Of a DNA stretch of 64,000 nucleotides, positions 53,201-64,000 are shown in pieces. A program made the translations under genes and the position numbers. Location: contig NW_019091365.1 of NCBI RefSeq assembly GCF_001949145.1, positions 736,737-800,736 of the forward strand, read 5' to 3'. Position 1 is the stretch's first letter. Each line of letters starts with the position of its first letter. The DNA is from Acanthaster planci. Its lineage: Eukaryota > Echinodermata > Asteroidea > Valvatida > Acanthasteridae. Under the pieces are notes generated by a model that was not told the origin of the DNA, did not search any database, and saw only the letters and a list, made by a program, of their open reading frames with translations.

Positions 53201-55057
53201 AGTGGTGAACTAGCAAAGGCTGACGAGCCAGTTCTAATCTGCCGTGGGAAAGGTTATTGCCGTGAATTACAAATGACAACTTTTCGCCTTCAAATAAGTA
53301 CCATTATTAACCACTTGACGCCGGATTATTTGTTCCACGGAGGATGTGTTCACTTGTTTTGAGAATTCTTTTGTCACTTCAACGGTTAACTTATTAACAC
53401 GTCACGCTTGGTTGGGTCAAAGTGCAATTGTAAGGTTGAAGAAATTACGGGTAAAAAAAACTGCCCCCAGCAGCAGCCCTTTCAGATAAAAAAATCTGAC
53501 AGTAACTGGTTAACATGGTCTCCCGGGTTCGTTCTTATAGCGAGTGAGCAAAACTTTAACTGGTTGTGTTGCTATTAAGCACAAGAAATATCTACTCAGC
53601 AAAAATGGGTTACCAGCCACGAGTAATGATGCGTGTATTGCTCATGACTGGTTCTCTGCCAATTTTTGCTCAGCACAAACACTGGCTGAGCAGGAAAAAT
53701 GGGTCATGTTCATTACACAAGCTTGGAGAACTTTCCCACCTGAAAGCGATCTCGTATCGGCCCTTGTTCTTGAGGGAGCAGGTCTGCTTAGTCTCGTCCA
53801 TGACCCGGATGGTGCCAAAGTCCAGCCCGCCATCCGCCCCCTTGGGAAAGCTCATGTCCAGGGCCACGTCGTACGCTTCGGCCAGGACTTGGATGTTCTC
53901 GGTCTGCAGGAGACCCATGATGTTCTCCACGTCCGAGACCTGGACGAGAGAACGACAAGTTCGGAATACAGATAAAAGGAAATCAATTAAAGATATCAGA
54001 ACTTAGAACATGAAATGCTAAAATTAAGCGGTGTTCCACCACTAGAAAATCTGAACTACTTTCCAGAACATTGGAACAATATTTGAGGGTAACTTTGAAA
54101 ATGAAATTGAGAAAAAATACACAACAGCACAATATTATACAGCATGCCTACCTCAAGTCGGATCATCTTCTTCAGGTTGGTGGGCCTCATGGCCCGGAAG
54201 TGGGCGTTCAGCGCAAACTCGGACTTCGGATCGATCACACCCGAGTCCGTGGTGACCGAGAAGTCATCACCGAGGTTCTCCAGGCCGCTCAGGCGCCAGG
54301 CCACAGGGAGGAGGGTGCTGTTGCGGAGGTAGATGGTCTTGGTGTCCTTCCTGGAACGTCAAGATAGAAGGGGTGAGGGACGAAGAGTGGATTAAATGCT
54401 TCCCAGATTAACCAAACCAAACAAGTTTACAAAGCAAATTTTGGTTATAATTACTGTACAAATTATAATAATAATGGCCATTTATAAAGAGCGACACATA
54501 TCCACCACGAAGGTGCTCAAAGCACCGTTATTACTATCCTGCACGCTGGGCTCACAACATCTGAACATTCCTGAAACCATCTCAGCACCCTGGGGAGTAT
54601 ACTAACTGATGCAGCCATATCAGACGCCACAACCAAATCTGCCCTCACAGGTACCCATTTACTCCTAGGCGGAGAGAGAGACATCCTAGGCCGCATGCAC
54701 CCCTGATGGGCTACAACTTGCAAGCAGGCCTAGGCATGGCCATGTGGCTACCTGCATGCACGAAAACGTTCAAATCGACCAGAAGTAGCCCTCTCAAGAC
54801 CCTTGCCGATCTCTCTCAGCATCGTCCCCCCGGGACTCGAGGGGCAGAGGCGTAGGCGGCGGGGTTTCCCCAGCTCCCACCGACCTGTGCAGCAGGACCT
54901 TCTCAAAGTGCAGCTGCTTCTTGTCCAGCTCCAGCTCGGGCCGCACGCCGTAGCAGCTGATCTTGAAGAGGATGGGCTCGGGGTTCTCCTTGACGCAGCA
55001 GACGATGCAGTCCTCGAAGAAGCCCTGATTCTTGGGGTAGGACCACACCATCAACTC
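29219..55057 (-). CDS. HYDIN: HYDIN (hydrocephalus-inducing protein), C-terminal part, 32 exons
   Basis: HYDIN is a giant axonemal protein of the central-pair C2b projection, needed for ciliary beating; it is a chain of MSP/ASH-type immunoglobulin-like domains. Minus-strand exons: 54885-55057, 54152-54350, 53740-53939, 52768-52936, 52331-52581, 50826-50915, 49381-49549, 48393-48677, 47637-47789, 46476-46709, 45626-45731, 45210-45482, 44532-44806, 44019-44329, 43528-43688, 42385-42669, 41665-42028, 41116-41281, 40458-40605, 39492-39699, 38418-38642, 37674-37843, 36960-37125, 36195-36500, 35494-35663, 34981-35116, 33872-34165, 33382-33545, 32634-32784, 31823-32053, 30480-30704, 29219-29701. All phases close except 44019 to 43688. 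Hallmarks: RPELELDKKQLHFEKVLLHR, TIYLRNSTLLPVAW, VIEPNISDGGE, NLPRVSVQKP and CIPPKPQGP near the end. About 2,313 codons against roughly 5,100 residues in vertebrates: the N-terminal half is missing. Confidence 0.9.
31558..31712 (-). mobile_element. tRNA-derived SINE (HYDIN intron), copy 1
   Basis: On the minus strand a tRNA-like head carries a pol III A box (TTAGTGTAGTGG, plus positions 31685-31696) and B box (GGTTCGAATCC, 31643-31653) about 43 bases apart, starting GGGGGAGCCGGG. A tail containing ATTGGGTTTTCAGTCC follows. It lacks an intact cloverleaf, so it is a SINE rather than a tRNA gene. Confidence 0.7.
32939..33357. repeat. dispersed repeat in HYDIN intron, copy 1
   Basis: Nearly the same sequence as 39782-40099: both contain AATGGAGATTTCTAGTT, CACCATTTGAATCATTGGTA, ATCAGCACGTAGAAATGATA and ACAACAATCACGCTTCCTTCC in order. 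This copy has about 50 extra bases and an internal duplication of the CACCATTTGAATCATTGG word. Confidence 0.75.
34493..34737. repeat. 21-bp minisatellite (GGGACTTGGGATGGACTTGCA)n in HYDIN intron
   Basis: About 11 head-to-tail 21-base units. The central eight or so are virtually identical and the edge units diverge. Because 21 is a multiple of three the array is open in several frames on both strands, but it lies between exons 34981-35116 and 33872-34165 and is intronic. Confidence 0.9.
39782..40099. repeat. dispersed repeat in HYDIN intron, copy 2
   Basis: Second copy of the 32939-33357 element in the same orientation, about 90 percent alike by eye, in the intron between exons 40458-40605 and 39492-39699. 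It has no coding capacity. Confidence 0.75.
41365..41480 (+). mobile_element. tRNA-derived SINE, copy 2 (HYDIN intron)
   Basis: B box GGTTCGACTCC at 41416-41426 with an A-box-like TTGGTGATGTGG about 45 bases upstream. The following tail, GTTGGGCTTTTGAGTCC, matches the tail of the 31558-31712 element in the same position relative to the B box. It is a diverged copy of that family in opposite orientation. Confidence 0.55.
42727..43151. mobile_element. Tc1/mariner-like non-autonomous element with about 30-bp terminal inverted repeats
   Basis: The left end reads ACGGTCATTTGCAAAAGTTT; the right end is its reverse complement with few changes (AAACTTTTGCAAATGACTGT) and is followed by TA. TA flanks and this terminal style fit Tc1/mariner. 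The inside is about 360 bases with no transposase frame. It sits in the HYDIN intron between exons 43528-43688 and 42385-42669. Confidence 0.6.
47191..47557. mobile_element. long fold-back element (arms about 145 bases) in HYDIN intron
   Basis: AATAAGCCACTTGCGAGTT at the left is mirrored by AACTCGCAAATGGCTTATT at the right. The arms stay complementary through AAATTTGAATAAAATCTGGTA, CACTGTTGCTATA and GGGGCAAGCTTTTGC, with a centre of roughly 75 bases. No open frame of note. It is MITE-like and would form a long hairpin in unspliced HYDIN RNA. Confidence 0.75.
54480..54785. repeat. probable dispersed repeat in HYDIN intron
   Basis: Words such as CCATTTATAAAGAGCG, AAGGTGCTCAAAGCACCGTT and GGTACCCATTTACTCCTAGG followed by GCGGAGAGAGAGAC resemble a repeat commonly met in marine invertebrate genomes. 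No second full copy is present in this window, so the call rests on recognition alone. Confidence 0.4.
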
Positions 55058-55087
55058 CTGGACCGACAAGAATATGACATCAAACAT

Positions 55088-56627
55088 TTTAGAACATGGG
55101 AGTAATTTTTTTTTATATCCCAGGGTGAATGACAGAAAATGCCGGCACAATAACAATCCAAGTTAGGATTTCAAACAACAACGTATCACTGTTTATATTT
55201 CAGGCACGGATCCAAGGCAGGGTGTGGAGAAAGCCGCCTCTCCACTCTGAGACCCCCCAAAACGAGATAAAAAGGGAAAAAAAAATAAATAACTAAAGCG
55301 AGTCCTGTATATGATGTTTCCTTATATATAAAACGGCTTTGCCCTTACCCAACGTATACAGTAGTTTTATTATGAAAAGATCAGCAAAGAATAAAACAAA
55401 ACAGGTAAATAATAATTAATAAAATTAAAATGTACAACTAAGCTGCAAGGCGCATATCAAGCAAAGCGAACGTTTTAGGTTACCGTTTAATATGTTATGT
55501 AACCATGCTTTGGGTTAAATGAGAGCATTTACACAGGTAAGTTGTTTCGAAAAATGGAATAAAATTTTAGACCATTTGTTATTTTGTGGTAATCAGAAAT
55601 TCAAAAACTTCCTTTGAGTAAAATTCATTTTCAACAGGACATGATAAACTTGGAGAGGATTACAAAATGCATGTATAACAATTCCCATATATTTACAATA
55701 TTCAGAAAAGGTTTATATTATGTTTAAAGTAGAACATATCCTACATATTTTCTGCAACAGAACTTTTTAAAACAGAATGCAGCCACAAACCACTGTACAA
55801 TCCAGTTAATAATGGAGAATTACTGCTGAGCAAGGCAACTATCATAGCTTTTGCCGGTATGCGCAACACATTTATAGGAACATGTATTTCCTCTTGTGCA
55901 CATGCTAGGTGTCACCCTGACAAGATGGTACAAGCAAGGTAGAAAACGCTAAACATCGGAGCAGTTTATTGCTTTACGTTCAATTTGGAGAGAGGGGCAA
56001 ATGAGCGGGTTCATTTGTGCAAAGGTGTTACATGTATGGGGAGTAATCTGTGCCCAACCTAGTGACATAGAAACTGCTTCTATTCTAATGTGTAACAATT
56101 CGAGGAATTCCTGGCAATTTTTGGACAGCTTTTGGATGAAACTACTCTGTACGATTTTCTTTTTCCAATCCGATATTACGGATTCTGCAGCTGTTCCCAA
56201 AATTACTTCTGTGGGTAAGAGAAGTTAACTTCCGAGGTAAGAGGAAGTATACTTCTGTTGTAAGTTAAAAGTGAATTTCAACTTAATGGATTTCAAAAGA
56301 GAAAAAGGAGGGAAAACACTTTAAAAGAAATTGAAAAACAAGAGTTGCTGAAAGAGGCTGGCGATATTTGCAACTGGTAACGGAGTCTATATACATCCAC
56401 TCCAGTTTTACATAATTTGTATTTTAGGGATAAAAATCACATGGCCAGATGTACTCGTTTCTTTGGTAAGATGCAACAGTAAAGAAATAGTTAGCAAAAT
56501 AGCATTTATGGGATAGCTCGACACATGGTCTAACACATATTTGGCATGTACTCTCTACACACCAGTTCGTGAGGGGCAGTGAACAAGATAGTTCACTCTG
56601 GTGAGACCTACAACTACACTGTGAAAC
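55088..56627. other. AT-rich spacer between HYDIN exons and GGA 3' end
   Basis: No HYDIN-like exon or other family match was seen on either strand. It contains a fragment of the TTTGCCCTTACCCAACGTAT repeat near 55338-55358 and otherwise AT-rich unique sequence. Confidence 0.5.
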
Positions 56628-56633
56628 TTTATT
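56628..56633 (-). terminator. poly(A) signal of GGA
   Basis: TTTATT on the plus strand (AATAAA on the minus strand), about 240 bases past the GGA stop codon, a plausible end of its 3' UTR. Confidence 0.45.
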
Positions 56634-56872
56634 ATAGCATACTCATGTAAACAGTTTGTACAAAGAATGTTCGAGCTCTGTTTTACAGGGAGATATTCGA
56701 CTGTCGATTCCTTTTCTAATAAATCTTAGTAACCTTCCTCAATATTGCCCAAGATTCCAAAACATTACAAACTAAATCACAAAATTTCGTCTTTTTTTAC
56801 TCAAAAAAAAGGAAAAAACAAAACAAAAACAACTTGTGAGCTATACAGCCAATTCTGTATAAAAAATAACTG

Positions 56873-59800
56873 TTAAACTGGGAATTTCTCAACCTCACCA
56901 ACGTCCGTCGTCACTTGGTCATCGATTGTGTACTGTATCTTGAACTTGAGTCGAACCTTTTCCTGGTGGGAAAAGTAACAATATTCATTTTCAGTTGATG
57001 TCATTCCATTTCCTAAATATGTATGTAGTCATCCGCACCACACATAGGGAAACTGGGCTTTGTGGTGACTGCATCACACTCTGAGGTAAATTCTATGACA
57101 CTATGGCATCAAAAAATCTACAAATTACAAGAACCAACATTCTTTCAAGTTTCCATCTCATTCAAAACATTTATCAGAACTTGTCAAATTATCCAGTCTG
57201 CTTTGAATGATGATACATTAAACATATTCTTTAATCAGTCATATACTAAAATCTCCAATTATAATTAAGTGTAATTTCTTTAAAACTTTTTGAGAAATTT
57301 AAAAAAACTAAATTTAAATTCCAACAACAGAACAACTACAAAATAACCTAAAGATCTTTCTTTAGTATTGCAAACGATTCCTAAATTCATGTACTTTACT
57401 TTATTTATTATTTAGTTTATTCATGTATTATGTGGCTTGATAATCCTTCAAGGATGTGCTTATTTCAGACTTTAGGGGAATAAAATTTATGGTCTTCGAG
57501 ATTAATGTGTTAAATTGTAATAAAATATCGGGGTACGTTTTATTGTAGTGGCCTTCTTGATATCAATGTCCACTCTGTGCTTTACATTACTCAAACAGTT
57601 GCAGATCATACATCCACTTTATTTCGTTCTTCATGTTATCATGCGGAGCCTGATCTACAAAACTGTTTGGTGCAGGCACATATCTTTGTGGTTCATTATT
57701 TTATATACTGTGAGGAATCATTCTCATACCGCAGGCACCTGTAAGTGTATCCTTTAATAGTTGCCAATCAGTGGTTATGGCCAACTTCTCTGCAGAAATT
57801 ATAGTCCGGTTCCCAGACCTGATGAATCAGAATGTTCTCTTTCAATTTAAATCTCTGGTATCGCCTGCTGACACGTGAAAAATTCCGAAAAATATCAAAA
57901 ATTTCTTTGAACTTTTTGCCATCAACATTTGGATAGTAATACTGATGGTTGGAAATTTCCGGCTGAGTGGGCTTCCCTTTTCTCACTTTGAAAAATGCAG
58001 CACCGCAACTTTGTAAGAGCAAGAAACTTACAGTGCACAGCAGCTTAAATACACTTGTTCATTTATTTTTCGTATGTCACGTCTATTTTCTTGTTTATTT
58101 CATACCACTGGATATTGTGAACAGTACATACCAAAAAATGAAATATTCAATGAATTAGCAGCATCGACGGCAATTGTCGTCGATGACCTCAGCTACTGGC
58201 GTGATGCCTTTCAAAAATGCCCATTTTCACAGCAACGACTTGCCGTACCTTTCCAGAGCGCTGCCATCATACCCACGAGTCCTGACAAGGCCGGCAGCTG
58301 GCAGGCAACGCTGTATTTTTAGAAAGCTTATTTTCATTCTGCGATGTCAAAACGTATGTACGGTGATGACTGTAAATCCACCCGTGTAGTCCCTATTATG
58401 TAAGTTACACAGCTACACGCGTAAGTGATTCACTAGAGACAGTGCGCAGTACACGTCAGTTGCTAACTTTCACTGGTGTCTGCATGAACTCAAATTGTCA
58501 TTTTCAATAGCATTTCCGTGCACGACCAGCATGGCATGGTTTGACTAAACCATTGCACGTGATGTGATTAGGTTCAAGTCTGTACCTAGACCACTGCACT
58601 GTTGCCAGCCCACCAAATGCCCTGTCAGATTAAAAGTGTCATGCTCCAACTTCAAGTTCAAGATGCCTTACGTAGGGTGGCTCAAAAATTAAAAAAAGGT
58701 CCAACTCAGTGCAGCTGCAACAAAATGCAGCAAACTGGATACATTTCTCGGGTAAGCCATCTTTATTTTCAACAATGTCCCATTAAGCATAATTGCCTTG
58801 CTGCCCTATGCAATAATTATACTATTGCCTTAAAGCCATTGGGGAAATCTGAAAATTACCTTGTGCCCTATGCAATAATTGTACTATTGCCTGAAAGCCC
58901 TTTGATAGTTCTGAAAACTGCCTTGGTGCCCTGCTTTTTTTATACAAAGTCAAGGCAAAACTTGCCGTGCCCCTTTTTAAGCGGTAGTATCAGGGATGAA
59001 TTAGCTTACAGAACTGACGATTCTTCCCTGGTAACCCCTAATATGTTGCACTCAGGTATAACTGCACTAACTCTTAAAGCCTTTATTATGAGCAGCTTAG
59101 ATGGGTTTATTGACAAAGACCACTTTTCAGACAACTTCACGATTTTGCATTCTAATGTCTGCATTTATTTAATATACATTGTACCCAATTTTCTACTGAT
59201 TTCAGAAGCAAGCTTATCATGAAGCATGTCACCGTGAATGAGGCGTCTTACAGTTCAAAAAGGCAAGATCACTTATACAACAAAGCGGATGAAATCTGTA
59301 AACACGTTCAGTGTGTGAGCCTCATATGGTACGGGCGATGGGAACTGACAGTCTCAAATGATTGAAAATACATATTATTTTGAGTGTGCACAGTGGACTG
59401 GTGGATATACTGAAATGAATCAACAGATGTTCATTCCCAGGGAATGATCCCTCATCACCGTGGCTTTGCACAGCTTACCTTCTGCGGATTGGCTATCAAC
59501 ATGACTTGGGTGATGGCCGCCGGAGGAAGGATTGGGTTGAACGCAGGCAGGTCTGTGGCTGAGGGAGGCTGCAGCTTGACTCGCATCGTCTGAAAGTGGG
59601 AACAGGAGTGGACAGTTGGACCAGCAGGGTTCGAGGATTTGGCACACAATGCTATTCCAAATCAAATGTCAGAATTTTGCCCTTTTCAGGAGACTCTTGA
59701 TGTGTTCGGTTTTTGGTCAACATCTTTCACAGAATTCAACATCCAAGCATACAAGATGCTAACAGAAAGTCACCTTGTCTGGCAAACATAAAACGTGAAA

Positions 59801-62800
59801 ATTTAAACTCAAAATTGACCAGTTGTCTCCAGGGTAACAGTCATCTAAGCCCACTATTTTTGTTTTAAAAAGTAACAAGTACAGCTTTCACAAATAACAT
59901 ACCGTGGGCATGGCTGATCTATCTATTAATGTTACTTCAAACATGGAAAAACTGTGCCATGAGCCAGTCCATGGTAATTTCACTTTGCCAACTGGGAAAA
60001 GAAATCCTCCTAAACATAAGAAACACACTCTTATACCGAACATGGGCCGAGGTATGGAAGCCACTCTTGCCCCAAAGTGTACAACAATTGTGATTTACAG
60101 GTAGCTTTTATAGAATGCAAACACTTGTAGCAATCTTTCGGTTTCATCAAGCTGGAAAACCTTGCATTGACAGGACAACAGAAAAGGTAAATGGTGAAGC
60201 AGGGAAAGAGTGTGAAGGCCAACATAAGGAGAAAAAAGGCCTGAAACAGAATTTTCCTGACAATTTCTAACAGAAGTAGACAATGTCATGTGACAAATTT
60301 CCTGTACCTTTGGTACCGCTGCTTGGAATACAACATTTTTCACAGCTGAAGGATTTGTGCTCATCGTTGAGACAACCAGGACTGTTATGTCTGCTCTTGG
60401 GGCATTCTTAGCAAAATGAAACACGGTTTTCATAAAGTTCTTCTCATAGGCCGTAATTGGCGGAATAGTACCTGCAAAGTGAAAGACACAAGGTTACAAA
60501 AAGAGCAATGTCTTTTTCAGAATAACATGTGGAAATTACTAATTATTTTGAACTGATTATAAAACATAATCCAATCCTCCCCCAAAACACCAACATAACA
60601 CTTCATAACCGATGTTTCCCACAGCTACAGAAAGCATTCAAATTGACTTGAAGACTTTTGAGTGTAGATCTCCGAGTTGGAAATAGGTAATCATGAGACA
60701 AGTGAAGGGTTTATTTTCACAGCTCTGCTACTTGCAGAATGACATGCTAATAGTTAATCAATTAAACTTTACTGAAACTTTGAACTGCCGTACCAATTCC
60801 ACGCATGATTCTTAGTTACAAGATATGCACCTGCACAAGTGCTAAACACTTGAGCAGAACCACAACATCTTGGCCCACAGGGAGTAAGGTTTGTATTGCT
60901 TCTGCTCAAAACTGTTGAAAGGTCTTTCTTGGGTTAGAAAAAACAATGCCTATAGACTTCTTGCTTGTACTCAGCATTACGTTCTGTGTTCTTGTAGACT
61001 GCAATTGAATCTGACAGTGCATGCATGAACACTTATCTGTCACAGTACAGCAATGGTGGCCTGCTGTGCATTCTGAGCAATGTCAAGATAAAAATCACTA
61101 TCCTCAAATTATAACCTATCATCTTGCCGACAAGATTATACAGCGTACTATATCTGTCATGCTGGGCTGATTACACTTGCGATAACCATGTGGAGCAAGC
61201 ATGCCATTGAAAGGGAAGCCCAACCTATGAACCACTCACCGGGTTGAACTGTTTCCAATGGCACAAAGACATCGGCTAGTGAGAGAACTGTAGCTGGGGG
61301 AGACGTAGCCACAACTGGTGGAACCGTCCCTTGCACTGTGGGTTGGGATGTCCCCTGCACAGTGGATTGTGTTGGGGCAGGGAGTGCTGTTGTCTGTGTT
61401 GGGAGAATGGGTTGTGCTGGGGATTGGGCTGGGGGTGATGTCATTGGCTGTGTGATCGACTGCGTGGTTGTCAATGCCTGTTGGGTGGGTGGCGTCAGGC
61501 TTGAGAGCTGTGGTCCTGCTGGCTGCGGCTGCTGCTGGCCTGCTGGTTGTGGGGTGGTGACTGGCTGCTGTGTGCTGCCAAATGAAAGGAATTTTTTTCC
61601 AAACCTCCCAATACTACACAACAGATCTGGCAAATAACTACTATGCTTAACAAGGTCTTTTCCTTTCTCATCCATGCAACCCACAGAAAGCATTACCTAT
61701 TACAGAACCATACGTTATGTTCATGTAATGCTGTCTTTTAACAGGTATTGACAGAAAATGATCTGTTTTAAATTGGATGTGTTCACACTGGAAACACCTT
61801 GGAAATAACTGAACTTATAGCTGTCAGTGTACTACTCTGTTGTTGAATGTAATGTAACTATAATAACAGCCCAATAAACACCTTGGAAAATTTCTTGAAA
61901 CCTTCCCAAAAACTCCAAACTCACCTGCGCTGTAACCAATGGCATATTGTTTGCACTTACTTTTCAGTTGGCATTAAACACCTGTTGGAGAATTGGGGAC
62001 TAGGGAGGACTGCGATGTACATTCCTGAATCCTCCAAAATCCCAAAAAAGCTACAGGTGGATTCTGAGGGTTTTTACAGAATTAAGGTAATACTGAACAC
62101 ATAGGATGAGTTTAAACTGAATAGACAGGCTTTGTACCTAACTGAAGGCTGTTTGACTCCGTTCATCTGCTGTTTCACCATGCTCTTCCCGAGACTCTCC
62201 AAATCGGCAAAAGGAGAGTGAGCCATGCCACTTCCTCCCCCTCCTTGCGGTAGCACAGCTCCACCCGCACTGTGCGTTCTGTTGTATGGCGGCAGCCTGA
62301 CCGCAGGCTGGTTGGTGGTGGGGTGGATCCCTGCAGGTTGAATGGTACCACCCATGGTTCCTATGGGCTGATTGGGGCGGACCACCATGCTGGCAGCGCC
62401 GGCTGCGGTGGGTGCAGCCATGACGGGTGCACCCATTCTTGGCTGCAGGGGGTTGCTTGGCTGTTTGAGATCAAAAACTGAGGGACCCTAAAAATATAGC
62501 ACAAAATAAGAGGCTTGCCAACAACAAACTTTTTCAGACATCCAGGGTTGTGTTTGTACAATCAGACCTGTGACGTAATTGTGTCAAATTTTGCTCACCT
62601 CCACAGTAAACAGGTAAACAAAGTGTGGTATCATAGTGTTTAAGTCTATTTGAGTCAGTTCTCTCTCTTTTCAGTGATTTGGATAACATCTCATCACATA
62701 TAAGTCGGGCCCAGATAAAAAAATGAAGGAATTCAACGAGACACAAGTAAATTGATTTTGGCGATGACTTCTACGTTGCAACCCAGAACTCATCATGGCA

Positions 62801-64000
62801 TCTCAAGATCCAGCCTAATTGATCAAAGATACGCATCCAATTTCACAGCCTACTGTAGCAGAAGGCATTGCCTACCACATTATTGTGTTAACCAAAACAA
62901 GGGCAGAGAAACAGTGTCATGTAATACATTTTCCATGATACATGTACTTTGGCTGGTAACCGAGTTCTTTTTCTTTTGTATTTTCAGTGCTCTGCAGTAC
63001 TCTGAAATTGGCCCATGTACTAATAACTGCAATCAACCTTGGAAGACAGGTCGAAAGGGTTGCCTAGACTAAGTCCAGTCATCATAAAGTAGCTTGTGTT
63101 AGATTACCGATAATTACAGTTTAATAGCCACCTTACTTTAATATAAAGTGCTCTTGGTTTCAGTAATGGCAAGCTGCCCTCATATTTAGCTTATATGGGC
63201 AGATCACACAACACAGAACCTCTTCAGATCATGCAGTAAGTCCACAGACGCAAGTAGGTAGGCGTAAATGGGTAGACATATTTAATTAACAGATGACAGG
63301 CAATCAAAGCTGAACACCACTGGAAGCAATTTTTTTTTAAAGAACATGTCTTCAATGGGGAACTGGGACCCAGAGAATTTGAGAACTCACTGCTTGCTGC
63401 TGTTGGATACTGTAGTTGGGCATGCCGGAGGTTGGCACTGGCCCCAGCATACTCTCCAAGGCAATTGGGCTTGTCCTCTGGGTCACAGAGGTCCTTGTGA
63501 AGCCCTGCGTGGACTGCGCCAACGGCTGACCGGTGGTACTGTTTGGAAAACCTGGATACGTGCAAGAGGTCGGGAAATGTTCAAAAAATGAGATCTTTTT
63601 GTGGGGTGTGAACTACAAGTTGACCACTGTGGTTCTGCACACTTCGTCCAAATATTGGCCTTAGGTACAGTTAAAGAAAATTGCTGAATAGTAAATATAC
63701 ATGTATATTGATCTATTGTGATAAAATTGGTTTCAACACAGCTTGTACATGTAAAATGATATTCAATACGAAATGGACACTGGACCTGCAAAATCTGAAA
63801 TCAACAAAACTCAACGTACAGAATTCCATAGCCTTGTCTAAGGGCTGTGATTAACTTGGAAACAGCAATAGGTCATTTGTGAATGCTAAGCTTTGGAATT
63901 AATTACAAGCAATTAGGACATGCACAATTTTTTAATCCAGTAAACCCATTTTTGGCCGAGAAAATTACTTATCAGGAATCTGCCGCTGCCGGTCGGCGCC
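56873..64000 (-). CDS. GGA-family ARF-binding clathrin adaptor, hinge and gamma-ear (partial, 5' end off window)
   Basis: Minus-strand exons: 63969-64000 (partial, frame uncertain), 63391-63551, 62138-62487, 61240-61574, 60308-60471, 59479-59589 and 56873-56962, all phase-consistent, giving about 400 residues. GGAs sort cargo from the trans-Golgi network to endosomes; the C-terminal ear binds accessory proteins. The ear is clear: FVPLETVQPG, PPITAYEKN, VFHFAK, VVFQAAVPK, VKLQPPSATDLPAFNPI, AITQVMLIANPQK and EKVRLKFKIQYT before the stop. VKLQPPS and LPAFNPI favour GGA over AP-1 gamma. Upstream is a long low-complexity hinge rich in Pro, Gln, Thr and Ser, with FADLESLGKSMVKQQ. The N-terminal VHS and GAT domains should lie beyond the right edge. 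A single GGA gene is usual in invertebrates, so I do not assign GGA1/2/3. Confidence 0.88.
58797..58921 (+). repeat. two-unit tandem repeat of about 62 bp in GGA intron
   Basis: TGCCCTATGCAATAATTATACTATTGCC and a following tail repeat at about 58860 with few changes. A partial third start (CTTGGTGCCCTG) follows at 58922. It explains much of the long open frame seen here at 58602-59222. Confidence 0.6.

Noticed and set aside
56873-60471. AP-1 gamma-adaptin instead of GGA
   Set aside because: VKLQPPSATDLPAFNPI and the VFHFAK motif match GGA ears better than AP-1 gamma ears, and the upstream low-complexity hinge fits GGA.

Overview
The window reads as nuclear DNA of an invertebrate animal, most likely a marine deuterostome (echinoderm-like). 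Genes are split into many short GC-rich exons with GT-AG introns. The spacers are AT-rich and full of small fold-back and tRNA-derived repeats. All encoded families are ordinary animal ones. The species call is inference from gene content and repeat style; the gene calls rest on exon translations whose splice phases close, with one exception noted below.

Layout, left to right. (1) 301-1080, minus: a single-exon NUDT7-type CoA diphosphatase. (2) 8307-12027, plus: METTL9, a histidine methyltransferase, five exons. (3) 15059-18881, minus: ribosomal protein eL14 (RPL14), five exons including an ATG-only first exon behind a TOP-like start and a CRE palindrome. (4) About 19294 to 26957, plus: MTBP, the Treslin partner in replication origin firing. 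It is divergent from RPL14, and the shared upstream region carries E2F-like sites. (5) 29219-55057, minus: 32 exons of HYDIN, the central-pair protein of motile cilia, about 2,310 codons, which is roughly the C-terminal 45 percent of the vertebrate protein. (6) 56873-64000, minus: the hinge and C-terminal ear of a GGA clathrin adaptor, running off the right edge.

The genes are not a functional cluster: nucleotide metabolism, protein methylation, translation, replication, cilia and vesicle traffic. The only positional logic I see is the RPL14/MTBP head-to-head pair and the convergent ends of MTBP and HYDIN.

The most unusual gene-level feature is that HYDIN exons stop at 55057 while the next gene on the same strand (GGA) ends near 56.6 kb, so the N-terminal half of HYDIN is not where it should be. 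The rest of the unusual content is repeats: a near-perfect palindrome with 13-bp target duplications, a roughly 370-bp fold-back, a Tc1/mariner-like terminal-repeat element, two copies of a tRNA-derived SINE, a 21-bp minisatellite and a precursor-miRNA-sized hairpin in the RPL14 intron. I found no CRISPR array, prokaryotic operon, standalone tRNA or rRNA gene, or clearly new multi-gene system.
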